A stretch of DNA of 64,000 nt from Cedecea davisae DSM 4568 (GCF_000412335.2 NZ_KE161030.1:4374739-4438738), one strand, 5' to 3'; shown: positions 54,074 to 64,000, counted from the stretch's first letter. A program made the numbers and translations. Notes: generated by a model from the sequence alone, not told the origin.

Positions 54074-55570
54074 ATGCTACATTTGTTTGCCGGCCTGGAT
54101 CTTCATACCGGGCTTTTACTTTTGCTTGCTCTGGCATTTGTGCTGTTCTACGAAGCCATTAATGGTTTCCACGATACGGCCAACGCAGTAGCAACGGTGA
54201 TTTATACCCGCGCTATGCGATCGCAACTTGCGGTGGCAATGGCTGCGGTATTTAACTTCTTTGGCGTTCTGCTCGGTGGGCTGAGCGTAGCCTATGCCAT
54301 TGTGCATATGCTACCCACGGATCTGCTGTTAAACGTAGGGTCGGCCCATGGTCTCGCCATGGTGTTCTCTATGTTACTGGCCGCTATTATCTGGAACCTC
54401 GGCACCTGGTATTTCGGTCTGCCGGCCTCCAGCTCCCATACGCTTATCGGTGCCATTATCGGTATCGGTTTGACCAACGCGCTGATGACCGGTACCTCGG
54501 TAGTCGACGCGCTGAATATCCCGAAAGTTGTCGGTATCTTCGCTTCGTTAATTCTTTCCCCGATTGTCGGGCTGGTGATTGCCGGTGGGTTGATTTTCCT
54601 GCTGCGCCGTTACTGGAGCAACACCAAGAAAAAACAGCGTATCCACCTGACTCCGGCCGAACGTGAAAAGCAAGATGGCAAGAAAAAGCCGCCTTTCTGG
54701 ACGCGTATTGCCCTGATCCTGTCCGCTATCGGCGTGAGCTTCTCGCACGGCGCTAACGACGGCCAGAAAGGCATTGGTCTGATAATGCTGGTGCTGATTG
54801 GCGTTGCGCCGGCGGGCTTCGTGGTTAACATGAACGCTTCCGGCTACGAAATCACCCGTACCCGTGATGCGGTGAACAACGTTGAGACTTTCTTCCAGCA
54901 ACGTCCTGAGCTGCTGAAGAAAGCCACCGGCTCGGAACAGCTGATCCCTTCCCCGGAAGCAGGCTCAACTGAACCGGCTCAGTTCCACTGCCACCCGGCG
55001 AACGCGATTAACGCGCTTGACCGTGCGAAGCTGATGCTGACCGATATCGAAAGCTACGACAAGCTCACCATCGAGCAACGTAGCCAGCTGCGTCGCATCA
55101 TGCTGTGCATCTCCGACACCACCGATAAAGTGGCGAAGCTGCCGGAAGTGAGCGCCGACGACCAGCGCCTGCTGAAAAAGCTGAAAGGCGATATGCTTAG
55201 CACCATCGAGTACGCGCCTATCTGGATTATCCTCGCGGTGGCTCTGGCCCTCGGCCTGGGTACGATGATCGGCTGGCGCCGCGTTGCGACCACTATCGGC
55301 GAGAAAATCGGTAAAAAAGGCATGACCTATGCGCAAGGGATGTCCGCGCAGATGACGGCTGCCGTTTCTATCGGTCTGGCGAGCTACACCGGGATGCCGG
55401 TTTCCACCACCCACGTTCTCTCTTCCTCCGTAGCGGGGACGATGATTGTGGACGGGGGCGGCCTGCAGCGTAAGACGGTAACCAATATCCTGATGGCCTG
55501 GATATTCACCTTACCGGCTTCGATTCTGCTTTCCGGCGGGCTGTACTGGATTGCGCTGCGCTTCGTGTAA
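54074..55570 (+). CDS. pitA: Low-affinity inorganic phosphate transporter PitA
   Basis: Proton-coupled symporter of 498 residues for metal-phosphate complexes. The two repeated family signatures are [19 protein letters not shown] (near 30-50) and [16 protein letters not shown] (near 225). About ten membrane helices surround a cytoplasmic loop (about 260-380). It also imports zinc phosphate in E. coli. It is divergent from yhiN with 229 bp between, where I see no other clear element. A strong terminator follows. Confidence 0.97.
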   Translation: MLHLFAGLDLHTGLLLLLALAFVLFYEAINGFHDTANAVATVIYTRAMRSQLAVAMAAVFNFFGVLLGGLSVAYAIVHMLPTDLLLNVGSAHGLAMVFSMLLAAIIWNLGTWYFGLPASSSHTLIGAIIGIGLTNALMTGTSVVDALNIPKVVGIFASLILSPIVGLVIAGGLIFLLRRYWSNTKKKQRIHLTPAEREKQDGKKKPPFWTRIALILSAIGVSFSHGANDGQKGIGLIMLVLIGVAPAGFVVNMNASGYEITRTRDAVNNVETFFQQRPELLKKATGSEQLIPSPEAGSTEPAQFHCHPANAINALDRAKLMLTDIESYDKLTIEQRSQLRRIMLCISDTTDKVAKLPEVSADDQRLLKKLKGDMLSTIEYAPIWIILAVALALGLGTMIGWRRVATTIGEKIGKKGMTYAQGMSAQMTAAVSIGLASYTGMPVSTTHVLSSSVAGTMIVDGGGLQRKTVTNILMAWIFTLPASILLSGGLYWIALRFV

Positions 55571-55587
55571 GCGGCAGCCAAAAGAAA

Positions 55588-55617
55588 AGCGGGTCAGGAA
55601 ACTGGCCCGCTTTTTTT
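55588..55617 (+). terminator. Rho-independent terminator of pitA
   Basis: AGCGGGTCAG pairs with CTGGCCCGCT around GAAA, with one wobble pair, followed by seven T residues. Confidence 0.93.
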
Positions 55618-55648
55618 ATGCTTGTTCATAACCCTGCCCTGATAAAAC

Positions 55649-55984
55649 CTAGTGCCAGATAATCAGCCCAACGAGGCTAATCACCACCAGCCCGCACAAC
55701 GAACTCGTCAGAATAAACTGGCGACGAAGGCGCTCGCAGCGGCGAATAAACTCCTCATCGTGATGGTCCAGATAGCGCTGGCCGTAAATATAACGAACCA
55801 GGCGAACCTGTTTACTGGGTTGGCCGTGAGATGTAAAAAAACCGCCGCCGTCGACGTATTGATACAGCAGTGGGTCACATCCGCGCAGCACCACCAATAA
55901 CGCACGCAGCGAAGAGTAATAACGCGCCATATTTACTACACAAACTACACAAAGCGCCCAGAACAGCGCGACGGTGCTGATCAT
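55649..55984 (-). CDS. uspB: Universal stress protein B UspB
   Basis: Inner-membrane protein of 111 residues with helices at both ends (about 1-20 and 90-110). In E. coli it is sigma-S dependent and needed for ethanol resistance in stationary phase; its mechanism is unknown. The central part has [23 protein letters not shown]. It is divergent from uspA, as usual. Confidence 0.94.
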   Translation of the reverse strand: MISTVALFWALCVVCVVNMARYYSSLRALLVVLRGCDPLLYQYVDGGGFFTSHGQPSKQVRLVRYIYGQRYLDHHDEEFIRRCERLRRQFILTSSLCGLVVISLVGLIIWH

Positions 55985-56351
55985 GTACCCCTCCCGGCGA
56001 AGCCCTCGAAGCTCTTGCTCCGGGACAACCGCTCTCCCCGAAAACCCCTGTCAGACAATCCAGCGTGCAATAACCGACGCAGGTCACAGCTTTCTTCCCG
56101 CCCGGCTCATTTAATAGTGTAGGAGATCCCTTAATTTTTTTACCACCGCGTTAACCTTTATCAAAGTCACCATAATGATTTTTCGCTTGAATGTAATTGC
56201 GGGGTAGCGCATTGACGGGCTGAATAGCTCACTATAAGGTAGAAATACCATCTACAATTTAAGTCTTTAGGTAGGGTGACCGTAGCTCATGCCGCTGCGG
56301 TTCAGAAGATGACGGCGAGAGTCATCGATAACTTATGGAAGGAGTAACATT
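55985..56351. promoter_or_regulatory. uspB-uspA divergent control region
   Basis: 367 bp without a gene. On the minus strand CTACACT (56116-56122) matches a sigma-S type -10 and would give a uspB leader of about 125 nt. On the plus strand TTGACG (56212-56217) and TATAAG (56233-56238) are 15 bp apart, a short spacing, and may drive uspA with a leader of about 105 nt. The region before uspA contains ATGAC/GTCAT, a small inverted repeat. uspA has the strong site AAGGAG. Confidence 0.45.
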
Positions 56352-56789
56352 ATGGCTTACAAACACATTCTGATCGCGGTAGACCTCTCTCCGGAGAGCA
56401 AAGTGCTGGTGGAAAAAGCGGTATCTATGGCGCGCCCATATAACGCGAAGGTTTCCCTGATTCATGTCGATGTAAATTACTCCGATCTGTATACCGGGCT
56501 GATTGATGTCAATCTGGGCGATATGCAGAAACGTATTTCCGAAGAAACCCATCACGCGCTAACCGAGCTGTCTACCGGCGCGGGCTACCCAATCACTGAA
56601 ACCCTGAGCGGCAGCGGCGACCTCGGCCAGGTGCTGGTAGATGCGATTAAAAAATACGATATGGATTTGGTGGTATGCGGCCATCATCAGGACTTCTGGA
56701 GCAAGCTGATGTCCTCCGCTCGCCAGCTGATTAATACCGTGCATGTGGATATGCTGATTGTTCCGCTGCGGGATGAAGAAGACGAGTAA
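56352..56789 (+). CDS. uspA: Universal stress protein A UspA
   Basis: Cytoplasmic stress protein of 145 residues, made on growth arrest and many stresses. It starts [20 protein letters not shown] and has [19 protein letters not shown]. It lacks the G-2x-G-9x-G(S/T) ATP motif of the MJ0577 branch, as expected for true UspA. An excellent ribosome site lies before the ATG. Confidence 0.97.
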   Translation: MAYKHILIAVDLSPESKVLVEKAVSMARPYNAKVSLIHVDVNYSDLYTGLIDVNLGDMQKRISEETHHALTELSTGAGYPITETLSGSGDLGQVLVDAIKKYDMDLVVCGHHQDFWSKLMSSARQLINTVHVDMLIVPLRDEEDE

Positions 56790-56796
56790 CAGCATT

Positions 56797-56821
56797 GGCT
56801 CTCTCCCAACGGGAGAGGGCC
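56797..56821. repeat. Dispersed palindromic repeat, copy 4, between uspA and rsmJ
   Basis: GGCTCTCTCCC pairs with GGGAGAGGGCC around AAC, an 11-bp stem with one wobble pair. It shares the CTCTCCC/GGGAGAG core of the copies near ggt, livF and livJ. It lies between convergent genes and may act as a terminator for both. Confidence 0.65.
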
Positions 56822-56836
56822 AAGCCAACGGCCCGA

Positions 56837-57589
56837 TTACTCCGGCGTCCCGGCATAAATATCAAACCGGTGTCCTTTAGTGACCACCGCATTCTGCGTC
56901 GCGACATCGGCCAGCGGCGGGGCGTAATCCGGGCGCTTTACCACTACCCTTTTCTTCGCCAGCATTCTCGCAGGCTCCAGCAGCCCGTCCGCATCTTCGT
57001 CAGGCCCCACCAGCGACTGAAACACGCGCATCTCTTTCTTCACCAGCGCGCTTTTCTGCTTATGTGGGAACATCGGGTCGAGGTAAACCACGTCCGGACG
57101 CGGCGTAATATCGCTTAACGCCGTCAGGCTGGATGCGTGAATTAGCTGGAGCCGCTCCTGTAACCAGCCGCCGATCTCCGCATCCTGGTAACCACGGCGC
57201 AGGCCGTCGTCCAGCAACGCGGCAACAACCGGATTGCGCTCCAGCATGCGCACGCGGCAGCCGACCGAGGCCAGCACGAAGGCATCTCGCCCCAGCCCGG
57301 CGGTGGCATCAACCACATCCGGCAAATAGCTGCCTTTAACGCCCACGGCTTTTGCCACCGCTTCGCCACGCCCGCCGCCAAACTTGCGGCGGTGCGCCAT
57401 TGCCCCGGAAACAAAATCAACGAAAATGCCGCCCAGCTTTGGCTCATCGCGTTTGCGCAGTTCAAGATGCTCTGGCGTCAACACCAGCGCCATCAGGGCG
57501 TTTTCATCATGCTCGAGCTGCCAGCGCTCGCTCAAAACAGATAAGGCGCCGGAGTCGGCGCCTGCTTCAGTCAGTAAACAAATTTTCAC
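56837..57589 (-). CDS. rsmJ: 16S rRNA m2G1516 methyltransferase RsmJ
   Basis: SAM-dependent methyltransferase of 250 residues that methylates N2 of G1516 of 16S rRNA. The SAM site is [19 protein letters not shown], and the catalytic motif is [11 protein letters not shown]. The start is a GTG at 57589, as in E. coli, 8 bp after the prlC stop. It is co-transcribed with prlC and so shares its heat-shock promoter. Confidence 0.95.
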   Translation of the reverse strand: MKICLLTEAGADSGALSVLSERWQLEHDENALMALVLTPEHLELRKRDEPKLGGIFVDFVSGAMAHRRKFGGGRGEAVAKAVGVKGSYLPDVVDATAGLGRDAFVLASVGCRVRMLERNPVVAALLDDGLRRGYQDAEIGGWLQERLQLIHASSLTALSDITPRPDVVYLDPMFPHKQKSALVKKEMRVFQSLVGPDEDADGLLEPARMLAKKRVVVKRPDYAPPLADVATQNAVVTKGHRFDIYAGTPE

Positions 57590-57597
57590 GAGGTGAA

Positions 57598-59640
57598 TTA
57601 GCCCTGAATGCCGTAGTGATCCAGCATCGCATCCAGCTGAGGCTCACGGCCACGGAAGCGCTTGAACAACTCCATTGGCTCTTCTGAGCCGCCGCGGGTC
57701 AGAATGTTGTCGAGGAACGACTGCCCGGTCTGACGGTTGAAAATACCTTCCTCTTCAAAACGAGAGTATGCATCCGCCGCCAGCACGTCCGCCCACAGGT
57801 AGCTGTAATAGCCCGCAGCGTATCCACCGGCAAAGATGTGGCTGAAGGCGTGCGGGAAGCGGCCCCAGCTCGGCCCCGGCACCACGGCAACCTGTTTCTT
57901 AATTTCGGCCAGCGTTTGCAGCACTTTTGCGCCCTGCTCCGGGTTAAATTCGGCATGCAGTCGGAAGTCGAACAGGCCGAACTCCAGCTGGCGCAGAATA
58001 AACAGCGCGGCCTGGTAGTTTTTGGCTGCCAGCATTTTCTCCAGCAGTTCTACAGGCAGGGATTCACCGGTTTCGTAATGGCCGGAGATAAACGCCAGCG
58101 CCTCCGGCTCCCAGCACCAGTTTTCCATAAACTGGCTCGGCAGCTCGACCGCATCCCACGGCACGCCGTTGATGCCGGACACGCCTGCGGTTTCGACTTT
58201 GGTCAGCATGTGGTGCAAACCGTGGCCGAACTCATGGAACAGGGTGATCACTTCGTCGTGGGTAAACAGCGCGGGTTTGCCGTTGACCGGACGGTTGAAG
58301 TTGCAGGTCAGGTAGGCGACCGGCTTTTGCAGCGAACCGTCGGCGCGACGCATCTGGCCTACGCAGTCATCCATCCACGCCCCGCCGCGTTTGTGCTCGC
58401 GAGCGTACAGGTCGAGATAGAAGCTACCGCGCAGTTCGCCCTGCTCGTCATACAGCTCGAAGAAGCGTACGTCCGGGTGCCAGACGTCGATATCTTTGCG
58501 CTCTTTGGCGGTAATGCCGTAGATGCGTTTTACCACTTCGAACAGGCCGTTAACCGCCCGCTCTTCCGGGAAGTACGGGCGCAGCTGTTCATCGCTGATG
58601 CTGTAAAGATGCTGTTTCTGTTTTTCGCTGTACCAGGTGATGTCCCACGGCTCCAGCTCTTCAACGCCGTAATGCTCTTTAGCGTAGGCACGAAGCTGAG
58701 CCAGCTCGGCTTCACCCTGCGGGCGGGCGCGTTTTGCCAGGTCAGACAGGAACTCCAGCACCTGCTGCGGGTTTTCCGCCATTTTGGTGGCGAGGGATTT
58801 TTCAGCGTAGTTGCCAAAGCCCAGCAGCTGAGCCAGTTCGTGGCGCAGAGCCAGAATCTCTTCCATCACCGGGGTGTTGTCCCACTTCCCGGCATTCGGC
58901 CCCTGGTCAGACGCACGAGTGGAATAAGCGCGGTACATCTCTTCGCGCAGCGCGCGGTTATCGCAGTAGGTCAGCACCGGCAGGTAACTTGGGATGTCCA
59001 GCGTCAGCAGCCAGCCGTCCTGCTCTTTGGCTTCGGCCTGGGCGCGGGCGGCGGCAAGCGCGCTTTCCGGCATCCCCGCAAGCTCGGCTTCGTCGGTAAT
59101 CAGCTTGCTCCAGCCCATGGTGGCGTCGAGCACGTTGTTGCTGTAGGTAGAACCCAGCTCGGACAGGCGGGCAGAAATCTCGCCGTAGCGCTGCTGTTTA
59201 TCCTTCGGCAGGCCAATACCGGACAGTTCGAAGTCGCGCAGGGCGTTATCCACCGCTTTCTTCTCGGCAAGGCTCAGCTTCGCGTAGTTCTCGCCGTCGC
59301 GCAGGTCACGGTAGGCGTTATACAGCCCTTCGTGTTGCCCAACCCAGGTGCTGTATTCGGACAGCAGCGGCAGCGTTTCTTCATAGGCTTCGCGCAGCTC
59401 CGGGCTGTTCTGTACCGAGTTCAGGTGGCTGACCGGCGAGAACAGGCGCCCGAGACGATCGTCCACTTCCGCCAGCGGCTGAACCAGGCTCTGCCAACTG
59501 TAAGGCGCGCCCTGGGCGACCACGCTTTCCACCGCCGCACGGCAGTCGGCCAGCGCTTTGCTTACGGCCGGGACAACGTGCTCAGGTTTGATGGAGGAAA
59601 ACGGCGGCAGCTCGAAAGGAGTCAACAATGGATTGGTCAT
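57598..59640 (-). CDS. prlC: Oligopeptidase A PrlC
   Basis: Cytoplasmic M3-family zinc metallopeptidase of 680 residues that degrades signal peptides and other oligopeptides. The zinc motif is [13 protein letters not shown], with the third ligand Glu in the following helix ([14 protein letters not shown]). The start at 59640 ([14 protein letters not shown]) gives the E. coli length; thirteen upstream codons are not conserved. AGGA lies eight bases before it. A sigma-32 promoter is just upstream. Confidence 0.97.
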   Translation of the reverse strand: MTNPLLTPFELPPFSSIKPEHVVPAVSKALADCRAAVESVVAQGAPYSWQSLVQPLAEVDDRLGRLFSPVSHLNSVQNSPELREAYEETLPLLSEYSTWVGQHEGLYNAYRDLRDGENYAKLSLAEKKAVDNALRDFELSGIGLPKDKQQRYGEISARLSELGSTYSNNVLDATMGWSKLITDEAELAGMPESALAAARAQAEAKEQDGWLLTLDIPSYLPVLTYCDNRALREEMYRAYSTRASDQGPNAGKWDNTPVMEEILALRHELAQLLGFGNYAEKSLATKMAENPQQVLEFLSDLAKRARPQGEAELAQLRAYAKEHYGVEELEPWDITWYSEKQKQHLYSISDEQLRPYFPEERAVNGLFEVVKRIYGITAKERKDIDVWHPDVRFFELYDEQGELRGSFYLDLYAREHKRGGAWMDDCVGQMRRADGSLQKPVAYLTCNFNRPVNGKPALFTHDEVITLFHEFGHGLHHMLTKVETAGVSGINGVPWDAVELPSQFMENWCWEPEALAFISGHYETGESLPVELLEKMLAAKNYQAALFILRQLEFGLFDFRLHAEFNPEQGAKVLQTLAEIKKQVAVVPGPSWGRFPHAFSHIFAGGYAAGYYSYLWADVLAADAYSRFEEEGIFNRQTGQSFLDNILTRGGSEEPMELFKRFRGREPQLDAMLDHYGIQG

Positions 59641-59705
59641 AAGCGCGTTCCTGATTAAAAGGGAGAGTGAAGCGCTCAAGCGGCGCTTTGTGCATGGGAT
59701 CTAGC

Positions 59706-59731
59706 ATGGGGTTAAGTGTAGCGAATTTCAA
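59706..59731 (-). promoter_or_regulatory. Sigma-32 heat-shock promoter of prlC
   Basis: On the minus strand TTGAAA (59731-59726) and CCCCATGC (from 59711) are 14 bp apart, a close match to the sigma-32 consensus with its C-rich -10. prlC is a known heat-shock gene in E. coli. The leader is about 60 nt. Confidence 0.85.
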
Positions 59732-59775
59732 TCCCGGGCGTTGCGCATTACCGGTATCAGTTTACTGATTTAAAA

Positions 59776-59794
59776 GGGGCAACAAGGTTGCCCC
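59776..59794 (-). terminator. Rho-independent terminator of the PAP2 phosphatase gene
   Basis: GGGGCAAC (59776-59783) pairs with GTTGCCCC (59787-59794), then TTTT on the minus strand. Confidence 0.85.
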
Positions 59795-59804
59795 GAGCAG
59801 GAAA

Positions 59805-61076
59805 TTAGTGAGCCTTCTGCGCCATTGCGTAAGCGGCAGGCAGGTTCAGGCGCTGCCAGAACTGCTGGTCAGGCGTGGTGCCGGACAGCGGGTAGCCGGC
59901 CGGCAAGGCGGTTTTCACCATCAGGTCGCGGCGCTGGGCGGCGGAGAGCTTAGGCAGCGCGGCTTCCAGCAGCACTTCGGCACCTTGCGGCACCTTAAGC
60001 GTTTGCTTCTCGCCCTTCTGCTGCGGCAGGTCGTAAGTCATGGTGAAGCGATAAAGTTCTTTCATCCCTGGCGCACGGTAAGGGTCGTCTTTAGCGGAAG
60101 ATTTCGCACATTCGGCCAAAGAAGTGCCGCACTCTTTCTCCAGCGCGGTGCGCAGCTGGTCACGGGCTTCGTTAAACAGCGCGCGGTATTTCGGGTCGTT
60201 CAGATAGTTAGCCACGTTGCGCTGGGCCACCATGCGGGAACCCATTACGTCGAGCGGGTAATGCACGCCCAGTACGATGCGCGAGTAGCCGTAACGCGCT
60301 CCACGTTCGACCAGCGAGTCGAAGCGTTCAGGAACCATCTGCGCCATCAGCAGCGCATCGGTATAGCCGGTATTGGTGTGGCCGCTCGGGAACGAGCCGC
60401 CGTCTGCGGTATACGGCTTGTTATCTTTAATCACCACGTCGTCCGGTACCAGATGAATGGTGTTGCCGGAGATCAGGAACGGGCGCGGGTTGTTAAAGTG
60501 TTTCTTCGCCGCGCTGGTGCTGACTTCAGAGGCTTTAATCAGCGCTGCGGCCTTGCTCAGCTCGCCTTTATCGTAGGCGGCCAGGAAAGCTTTGCCCAGG
60601 CGAGGCCCCATGGCGTCGCTCAGAAAATAGAGATGGTTAATACCCTCTGCGTCTGCCAGCGCCTGGTGGCGGGAAGCCTGCACGGCATTCAGGTTAATGC
60701 TGGTGACGGTTTCGAGGTTTGGCTTAATCACGGAGTCCGGCAGCTTGCTGAACGCGGAGAGCAGCTCAATACCGGCTTTCTGGTTCGCTTTAGTCTGGAA
60801 GTCATAACCGCTGGCCTTCAGCCATGCGGTGTCCGCCAGTTTCTTGCTTTGCTTAGCCTTATCCAACTGGTCGCGCGTCAGCTTATCCGCATCGCCTTTC
60901 AGCGCGGCACGCAGCGCCGTGAGGGACTGGCTTTCCAGTTCGTCAAAGCTCTGGCTGCTATTCGCCGGGGTGACGGTATTGGCTATCGCCGCTGCCTGAG
61001 GTAAAGAGACATCCTTCGCCAGCGCGGGGACGGCCACGGCCAGCGCAGCAGCCAGTATTGAGAGACGGAGTTTCAT
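59805..61076 (-). CDS. Periplasmic PAP2-family (class A-like) acid phosphatase
   Basis: Secreted phosphatase of 423 residues with a signal peptide (1-20, ending VPALA). The three PAP2 motifs are present: KKHFNNPRP (KX6RP-like, near 195), SFPSGHTNTG (PSGH, near 228) and YSRIVLGVHYPLDV (SRX5HX3D, near 265). It is longer than PhoN/PhoC (about 250 residues), with an added N-terminal helical part and a C-terminal part of about 120 residues that holds two Cys. It probably removes phosphate from nucleotides or lipids in the periplasm. It is not part of the E. coli K-12 prlC-rlmJ neighbourhood. Confidence 0.88.
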   Translation of the reverse strand: MKLRLSILAAALAVAVPALAKDVSLPQAAAIANTVTPANSSQSFDELESQSLTALRAALKGDADKLTRDQLDKAKQSKKLADTAWLKASGYDFQTKANQKAGIELLSAFSKLPDSVIKPNLETVTSINLNAVQASRHQALADAEGINHLYFLSDAMGPRLGKAFLAAYDKGELSKAAALIKASEVSTSAAKKHFNNPRPFLISGNTIHLVPDDVVIKDNKPYTADGGSFPSGHTNTGYTDALLMAQMVPERFDSLVERGARYGYSRIVLGVHYPLDVMGSRMVAQRNVANYLNDPKYRALFNEARDQLRTALEKECGTSLAECAKSSAKDDPYRAPGMKELYRFTMTYDLPQQKGEKQTLKVPQGAEVLLEAALPKLSAAQRRDLMVKTALPAGYPLSGTTPDQQFWQRLNLPAAYAMAQKAH

Positions 61077-61271
61077 TATTTTTCCTTTTATTCAAACGAT
61101 TACCTTGCCTGGCTGCGACGCTATCCTGGTAATTTGACGCTTTTATGACACATTTATGTTTTGAAACGCTTTCGCCCCAATTGAAACAGCGCCGCGTCCG
61201 GGCGGTAATCTGCCGCAATCTGCGGTAAACTGTGGGAAATTTGTTTTCTTATTTGCGGAACTCCAGCCCCC

Positions 61272-62114
61272 ATGCTCAGCTATCGTCACAGCTTCCACGC
61301 CGGTAACCATGCCGACGTACTGAAACACACCGTTCAAAGCCTGATTATTGAATCGTTAAAAGAGAAGGAGAAACCGTTTCTCTATCTCGACACCCACGCA
61401 GGCGCCGGTCGTTACCAGCTGAGCAGCGAGCATGCGGAGCGCACCGGAGAATATCTGGAAGGTATCTCCCGAATCTGGCAGCAGGACGATTTGCCCGCCG
61501 AGCTTGAGGCCTATATTGGCGCGGTGAAGCACCTGAACCGCAGCGGCAACCTGCGCTATTATCCGGGCTCCCCGTTGATTGCGCGCCACCTGCTGCGCGA
61601 GCAGGACAGCCTGCAGCTGACCGAGCTGCACCCGTCTGACTTCCCGCTGTTGCGCTCCGAGTTCCAGAAAGACGCCCGCGCCCGCGTTGAGCGTGCCGAC
61701 GGCTACCAGCAGTTGAAGGCGAAACTGCCGCCGGTTTCCCGCCGTGGCCTGATCCTTATCGACCCGCCGTATGAGATTAAAACCGACTACCAGGACGTGG
61801 TAAAAGGCATTGCAGAAGGCTACAAGCGTTTTGCCACCGGCACCTACGCGCTGTGGTATCCGGTCGTACTGCGTCAGCAAATTAAACGCATGCTCCGCGA
61901 GCTGGAAGAGACCGGTATTCGCCGCATTCTGCAAATTGAGCTGGCGGTGCGCCCGGACAGCGATCAGCGCGGCATGACCGCCTCCGGCATGATTGTTATC
62001 AACCCGCCGTGGAAGCTTGAGCAGCAGATGACAAACGTGCTGCCGTGGCTGCACAAGAAGCTGGTTCCTGCCGGTACTGGCTCGACGACGCTGAGCTGGG
62101 TTGTGCCTGAATAA
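61272..62114 (+). CDS. rlmJ: 23S rRNA m6A2030 methyltransferase RlmJ
   Basis: SAM-dependent methyltransferase of 280 residues acting on A2030 of 23S rRNA. The N-terminus [20 protein letters not shown] and the catalytic motif IDPPYE are the family marks; DTHAGAGRY is the SAM loop. In E. coli it is also needed to use external DNA as food. It precedes gor as in E. coli. Confidence 0.95.
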   Translation: MLSYRHSFHAGNHADVLKHTVQSLIIESLKEKEKPFLYLDTHAGAGRYQLSSEHAERTGEYLEGISRIWQQDDLPAELEAYIGAVKHLNRSGNLRYYPGSPLIARHLLREQDSLQLTELHPSDFPLLRSEFQKDARARVERADGYQQLKAKLPPVSRRGLILIDPPYEIKTDYQDVVKGIAEGYKRFATGTYALWYPVVLRQQIKRMLRELEETGIRRILQIELAVRPDSDQRGMTASGMIVINPPWKLEQQMTNVLPWLHKKLVPAGTGSTTLSWVVPE

Positions 62115-62200
62115 CGGCCGTCCCTTTCACAGTAATTGGTAGAACCTTTATCCCGGCGCGCTACAATCGCGCCTTATTTTCGACTCAAAAGGGAAACATC

Positions 62201-63553
62201 ATGACCAAACATTATGACTACCTCGCCATTGGCGGCGGCAGCGGCGGTATCGCCTCGATTAACCGTGCGGCAATGTATGGGAAGAAATGCGCACTGATTG
62301 AGGCGAAAGATCTCGGCGGCACCTGCGTGAACGTGGGTTGTGTACCGAAAAAGGTCATGTGGCATGCGGCACAAATCGCCGAGGCGATTCACAACTACGG
62401 CCCGGATTACGGCTTTGATACCACGCTGAACCACTTCGACTGGGACAAGCTTATTGCCAGCCGTACCGCATATATCGACCGCATTCACGCCTCTTACGAC
62501 AACGTATTAGGTAAAAACAAAGTTGACGTTATTCGCGGCTTTGCAAAGTTTGTGGATGCCCATACCGTTGAAGTGAACGGTGAAACCATCACCGCAGACC
62601 ATATTCTGATTGCCACCGGCGGCCGCCCAAGCCACCCGAACATTCCGGGTGCGGAATACGGCATCGACTCGGACGGCTTCTTTGAGCTGCCGGGCCTGCC
62701 TAAGCGTGTTGCCGTTGTTGGCGCAGGTTACATCGCGGTAGAAATCGCAGGCGTTATTAATGCCCTGGGTTCTGAAACTCATCTGTTCGTGCGCAAGCAT
62801 GCGCCGCTGCGTACTTTCGACCCGTTAATCGTCGAAACGCTGCTGGAAATTATTGAAACAGAAGGCCCGACGCTGCACACCAACGCTATCCCGAAAGCGG
62901 TAGTGAAAAACGCAGACGGCAGCCTGACGCTGGAGCTGGAAGATGGCCGCGCTGAAACCGTCGACACCCTGATTTGGGCGATTGGCCGCGAACCGGCTAA
63001 CGACAACTTCAACCTGCAGGTGACCGGCGTTGAGCTGGATGAAAAAGGCTACATCAAGGTCGATAAATTCCAGAACACCAACGTGGCTGGCATCTACGCC
63101 GTGGGCGATAACACCGGCGCCGTTGAGCTGACTCCCGTTGCGGTTGCGGCCGGCCGTCGCCTGTCCGAGCGCCTGTTTAACAACAAACCGGACGAGCACC
63201 TGGACTACAGCAACATCCCAACCGTCGTGTTCAGCCACCCGCCAATCGGCACCGTTGGCCTGACCGAACCGCAGGCTCGCGAGCAGTACGGCGAAGACAA
63301 CGTGAAGGTGTATAAATCTTCCTTCACGGCGATGTACACCGCCGTGACCTCTCACCGCCAGCCGTGCCGCATGAAGCTGGTTTGCGCTGGCCCCGAAGAG
63401 AAAATCGTCGGCATCCACGGCATTGGCTTCGGCATGGACGAAATCCTGCAGGGCTTTGCGGTGGCGCTGAAAATGGGTGCGACCAAAAAAGACTTCGACA
63501 ACACCGTGGCTATCCACCCGACCGCGGCGGAAGAGTTTGTGACGATGCGTTAA
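62201..63553 (+). CDS. gor: Glutathione reductase (NADPH)
   Basis: Cytoplasmic flavoenzyme of 450 residues that reduces glutathione disulfide. The FAD motif is AIGGGSGG at the N-terminus, the redox pair is Cys42/Cys47 in [13 protein letters not shown], the NADPH fold is [13 protein letters not shown], and the C-terminal active-site His is in [10 protein letters not shown]. It has the same length as E. coli Gor. In E. coli OxyR activates it; no OxyR site was assigned here. Confidence 0.98.
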   Translation: MTKHYDYLAIGGGSGGIASINRAAMYGKKCALIEAKDLGGTCVNVGCVPKKVMWHAAQIAEAIHNYGPDYGFDTTLNHFDWDKLIASRTAYIDRIHASYDNVLGKNKVDVIRGFAKFVDAHTVEVNGETITADHILIATGGRPSHPNIPGAEYGIDSDGFFELPGLPKRVAVVGAGYIAVEIAGVINALGSETHLFVRKHAPLRTFDPLIVETLLEIIETEGPTLHTNAIPKAVVKNADGSLTLELEDGRAETVDTLIWAIGREPANDNFNLQVTGVELDEKGYIKVDKFQNTNVAGIYAVGDNTGAVELTPVAVAAGRRLSERLFNNKPDEHLDYSNIPTVVFSHPPIGTVGLTEPQAREQYGEDNVKVYKSSFTAMYTAVTSHRQPCRMKLVCAGPEEKIVGIHGIGFGMDEILQGFAVALKMGATKKDFDNTVAIHPTAAEEFVTMR

Positions 63554-63581
63554 TGGTTTAATGCCATGAAGTAAGATGAAA

Positions 63582-63611
63582 GAAGCTCACCCCGGTGAGC
63601 TTCTTTTTTTT
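63582..63611 (+). terminator. Rho-independent terminator of gor
   Basis: GAAGCTCAC (63582-63590) pairs with GTGAGCTTC (63595-63603) around CCCG, then eight T residues. It may also serve the convergent gene on the minus strand. Confidence 0.92.
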
Positions 63612-63613
63612 CG

Positions 63614-64000
63614 CTAAATGAGCGGCTTGCGCAGCAGGCCTTCCAGCACCTTCAGGGGAGAGTGCTGCGGGCTTTGCATCGAATCCACCGGCAGCAAGAA
63701 CGTCTGCTCCAGCATAAACTGCCCGCCCATTGCCGCGTGCGGCGTCTGGTCGGAGAAACATATCCAGCTGCTGCCAGCCGGGAACTCAATGGCCACCTGC
63801 GGTCCCTGTTTCTGGTAATCAGCATCTGCTTTCATCGCATCGTGCATTTGCAGCATCAGGTGGTCGTAATGGCTGCGGCGGCTTTTGGTGATCCCAACAG
63901 CATTTTGCAGCCAGCTGCTTACCGGGGAATAGTTTTTCAGCCGCGGCAAAAAACGCTCCGCCAGCGTCGGGAATGCTTCACCTACGCGCCAGCTGCGGCC
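63614..64000 (-). CDS. kdoO: Kdo 3-hydroxylase KdoO, C-terminal part (cut by window edge)
   Basis: The open frame runs to the window edge without a start, so the gene begins beyond 64000. The visible 128 residues include GRSWRVGEAFPTLAERFLPRL, YDHLMLQMHD and FPAGSSWICFSDQTPHAAM; the His of that last motif is a probable iron ligand. This wording fits the Fe(II)/2-oxoglutarate dioxygenase that hydroxylates the outer Kdo sugar of lipid A, known from Burkholderia and Yersinia. E. coli K-12 lacks it. An internal TTG (63949) is not a real start. Confidence 0.75.
   Translation of the reverse strand, partial: GRSWRVGEAFPTLAERFLPRLKNYSPVSSWLQNAVGITKSRRSHYDHLMLQMHDAMKADADYQKQGPQVAIEFPAGSSWICFSDQTPHAAMGGQFMLEQTFLLPVDSMQSPQHSPLKVLEGLLRKPLI

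Noticed and set aside
57838-59658. 606-codon open frame antisense to prlC
   Set aside because: It is the mirror of a GC-rich conserved coding gene. The translation is Gln/Arg/Val/Phe-rich without any domain, while prlC in the other frame is complete.
59808-61004. 398-codon open frame antisense to the PAP2 phosphatase gene
   Set aside because: The opposite strand has a signal peptide and all three PAP2 motifs; this frame has none.
1-64000. Search by eye for tRNA, rRNA, insertion sequences and integrases
   Set aside because: None recognised; accessory blocks are bounded only by ordinary genes.

Overview
The window is a chromosomal segment of a gamma-proteobacterium of the family Enterobacteriaceae. 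Gene content and order follow the E. coli backbone closely: ryhB, yhhY, ggt, yhhA, ugpQCEAB, livFGMHK, panM, livJ, then rpoH, ftsX, ftsE, ftsY, rsmD, yhhLMN, zntA, tusA, yhhQ, dcrB, yhhT, and finally yhiN, pitA, uspB, uspA, rsmJ, prlC, rlmJ and gor. Protein lengths are nearly identical to the E. coli ones (UgpB 438, LivK 369, LivJ 367, RpoH 284, PrlC 680, Gor 450 residues). The species cannot be fixed from the sequence alone. E. coli genes such as yhhS, acpT and nikABCDER are absent, and several blocks are not in E. coli K-12.

Layout. (1) 1-15138: the Fur-repressed sRNA RyhB, an N-acetyltransferase, gamma-glutamyltranspeptidase, the PhoB-controlled glycerol-3-phosphate ABC system, and the branched-chain amino acid ABC system with its two binding proteins on either side of panM. 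(2) 15395-19663: an accessory GABA-type locus (amino acid permease, PLP aminotransferase, divergent MocR/GabR-type regulator). (3) 19701-26314: heat-shock sigma factor, cell-division ABC pair, SRP receptor and small membrane proteins. (4) 26317-30023: an accessory PTS / SIS-domain sugar isomerase / LacI locus with a perfect 26-bp operator. (5) 30208-36187: zinc exporter under a textbook ZntR promoter, an inserted higBA toxin-antitoxin pair, tusA, yhhQ with a probable preQ1-I riboswitch, dcrB and yhhT. (6) 36195-52638: the main accessory region. It holds a PaiB-like protein and a MocR regulator, a ClpP paralogue with an altered catalytic triad, a Has/Fec-type TonB receptor with ECF sigma, FecR and TonB proteins, a phosphoribosyltransferase/HAD pair, a secreted halovibrin-like protein in AT-rich DNA, a DeoR regulator, and a bgl-type PTS operon with antiterminator. 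(7) 52651-64000: backbone from yhiN to gor, a secreted PAP2 phosphatase, and the 3' part of a Kdo hydroxylase gene cut by the window edge.

How parts work together. Iron control recurs: RyhB and the ECF sigma gene each carry a Fur box over the promoter. Heat shock recurs: rpoH is encoded here, and prlC-rsmJ has a clear sigma-32 promoter. Short GC-rich palindromes of one family (CCCTCACCCC..CCCTCTCCC..GGGAGAGGG) are scattered between backbone genes and often sit beside terminators.

The strongest candidates for something new are the halovibrin-like secreted protein (45994-46866), the ClpP paralogue with Asn in place of the catalytic Asp coupled to a MocR regulator (36873-39045), the overlapping, mutually exclusive palindromes at the higBA promoter, and the uncharacterised PTS/SIS and PRTase/HAD operons.
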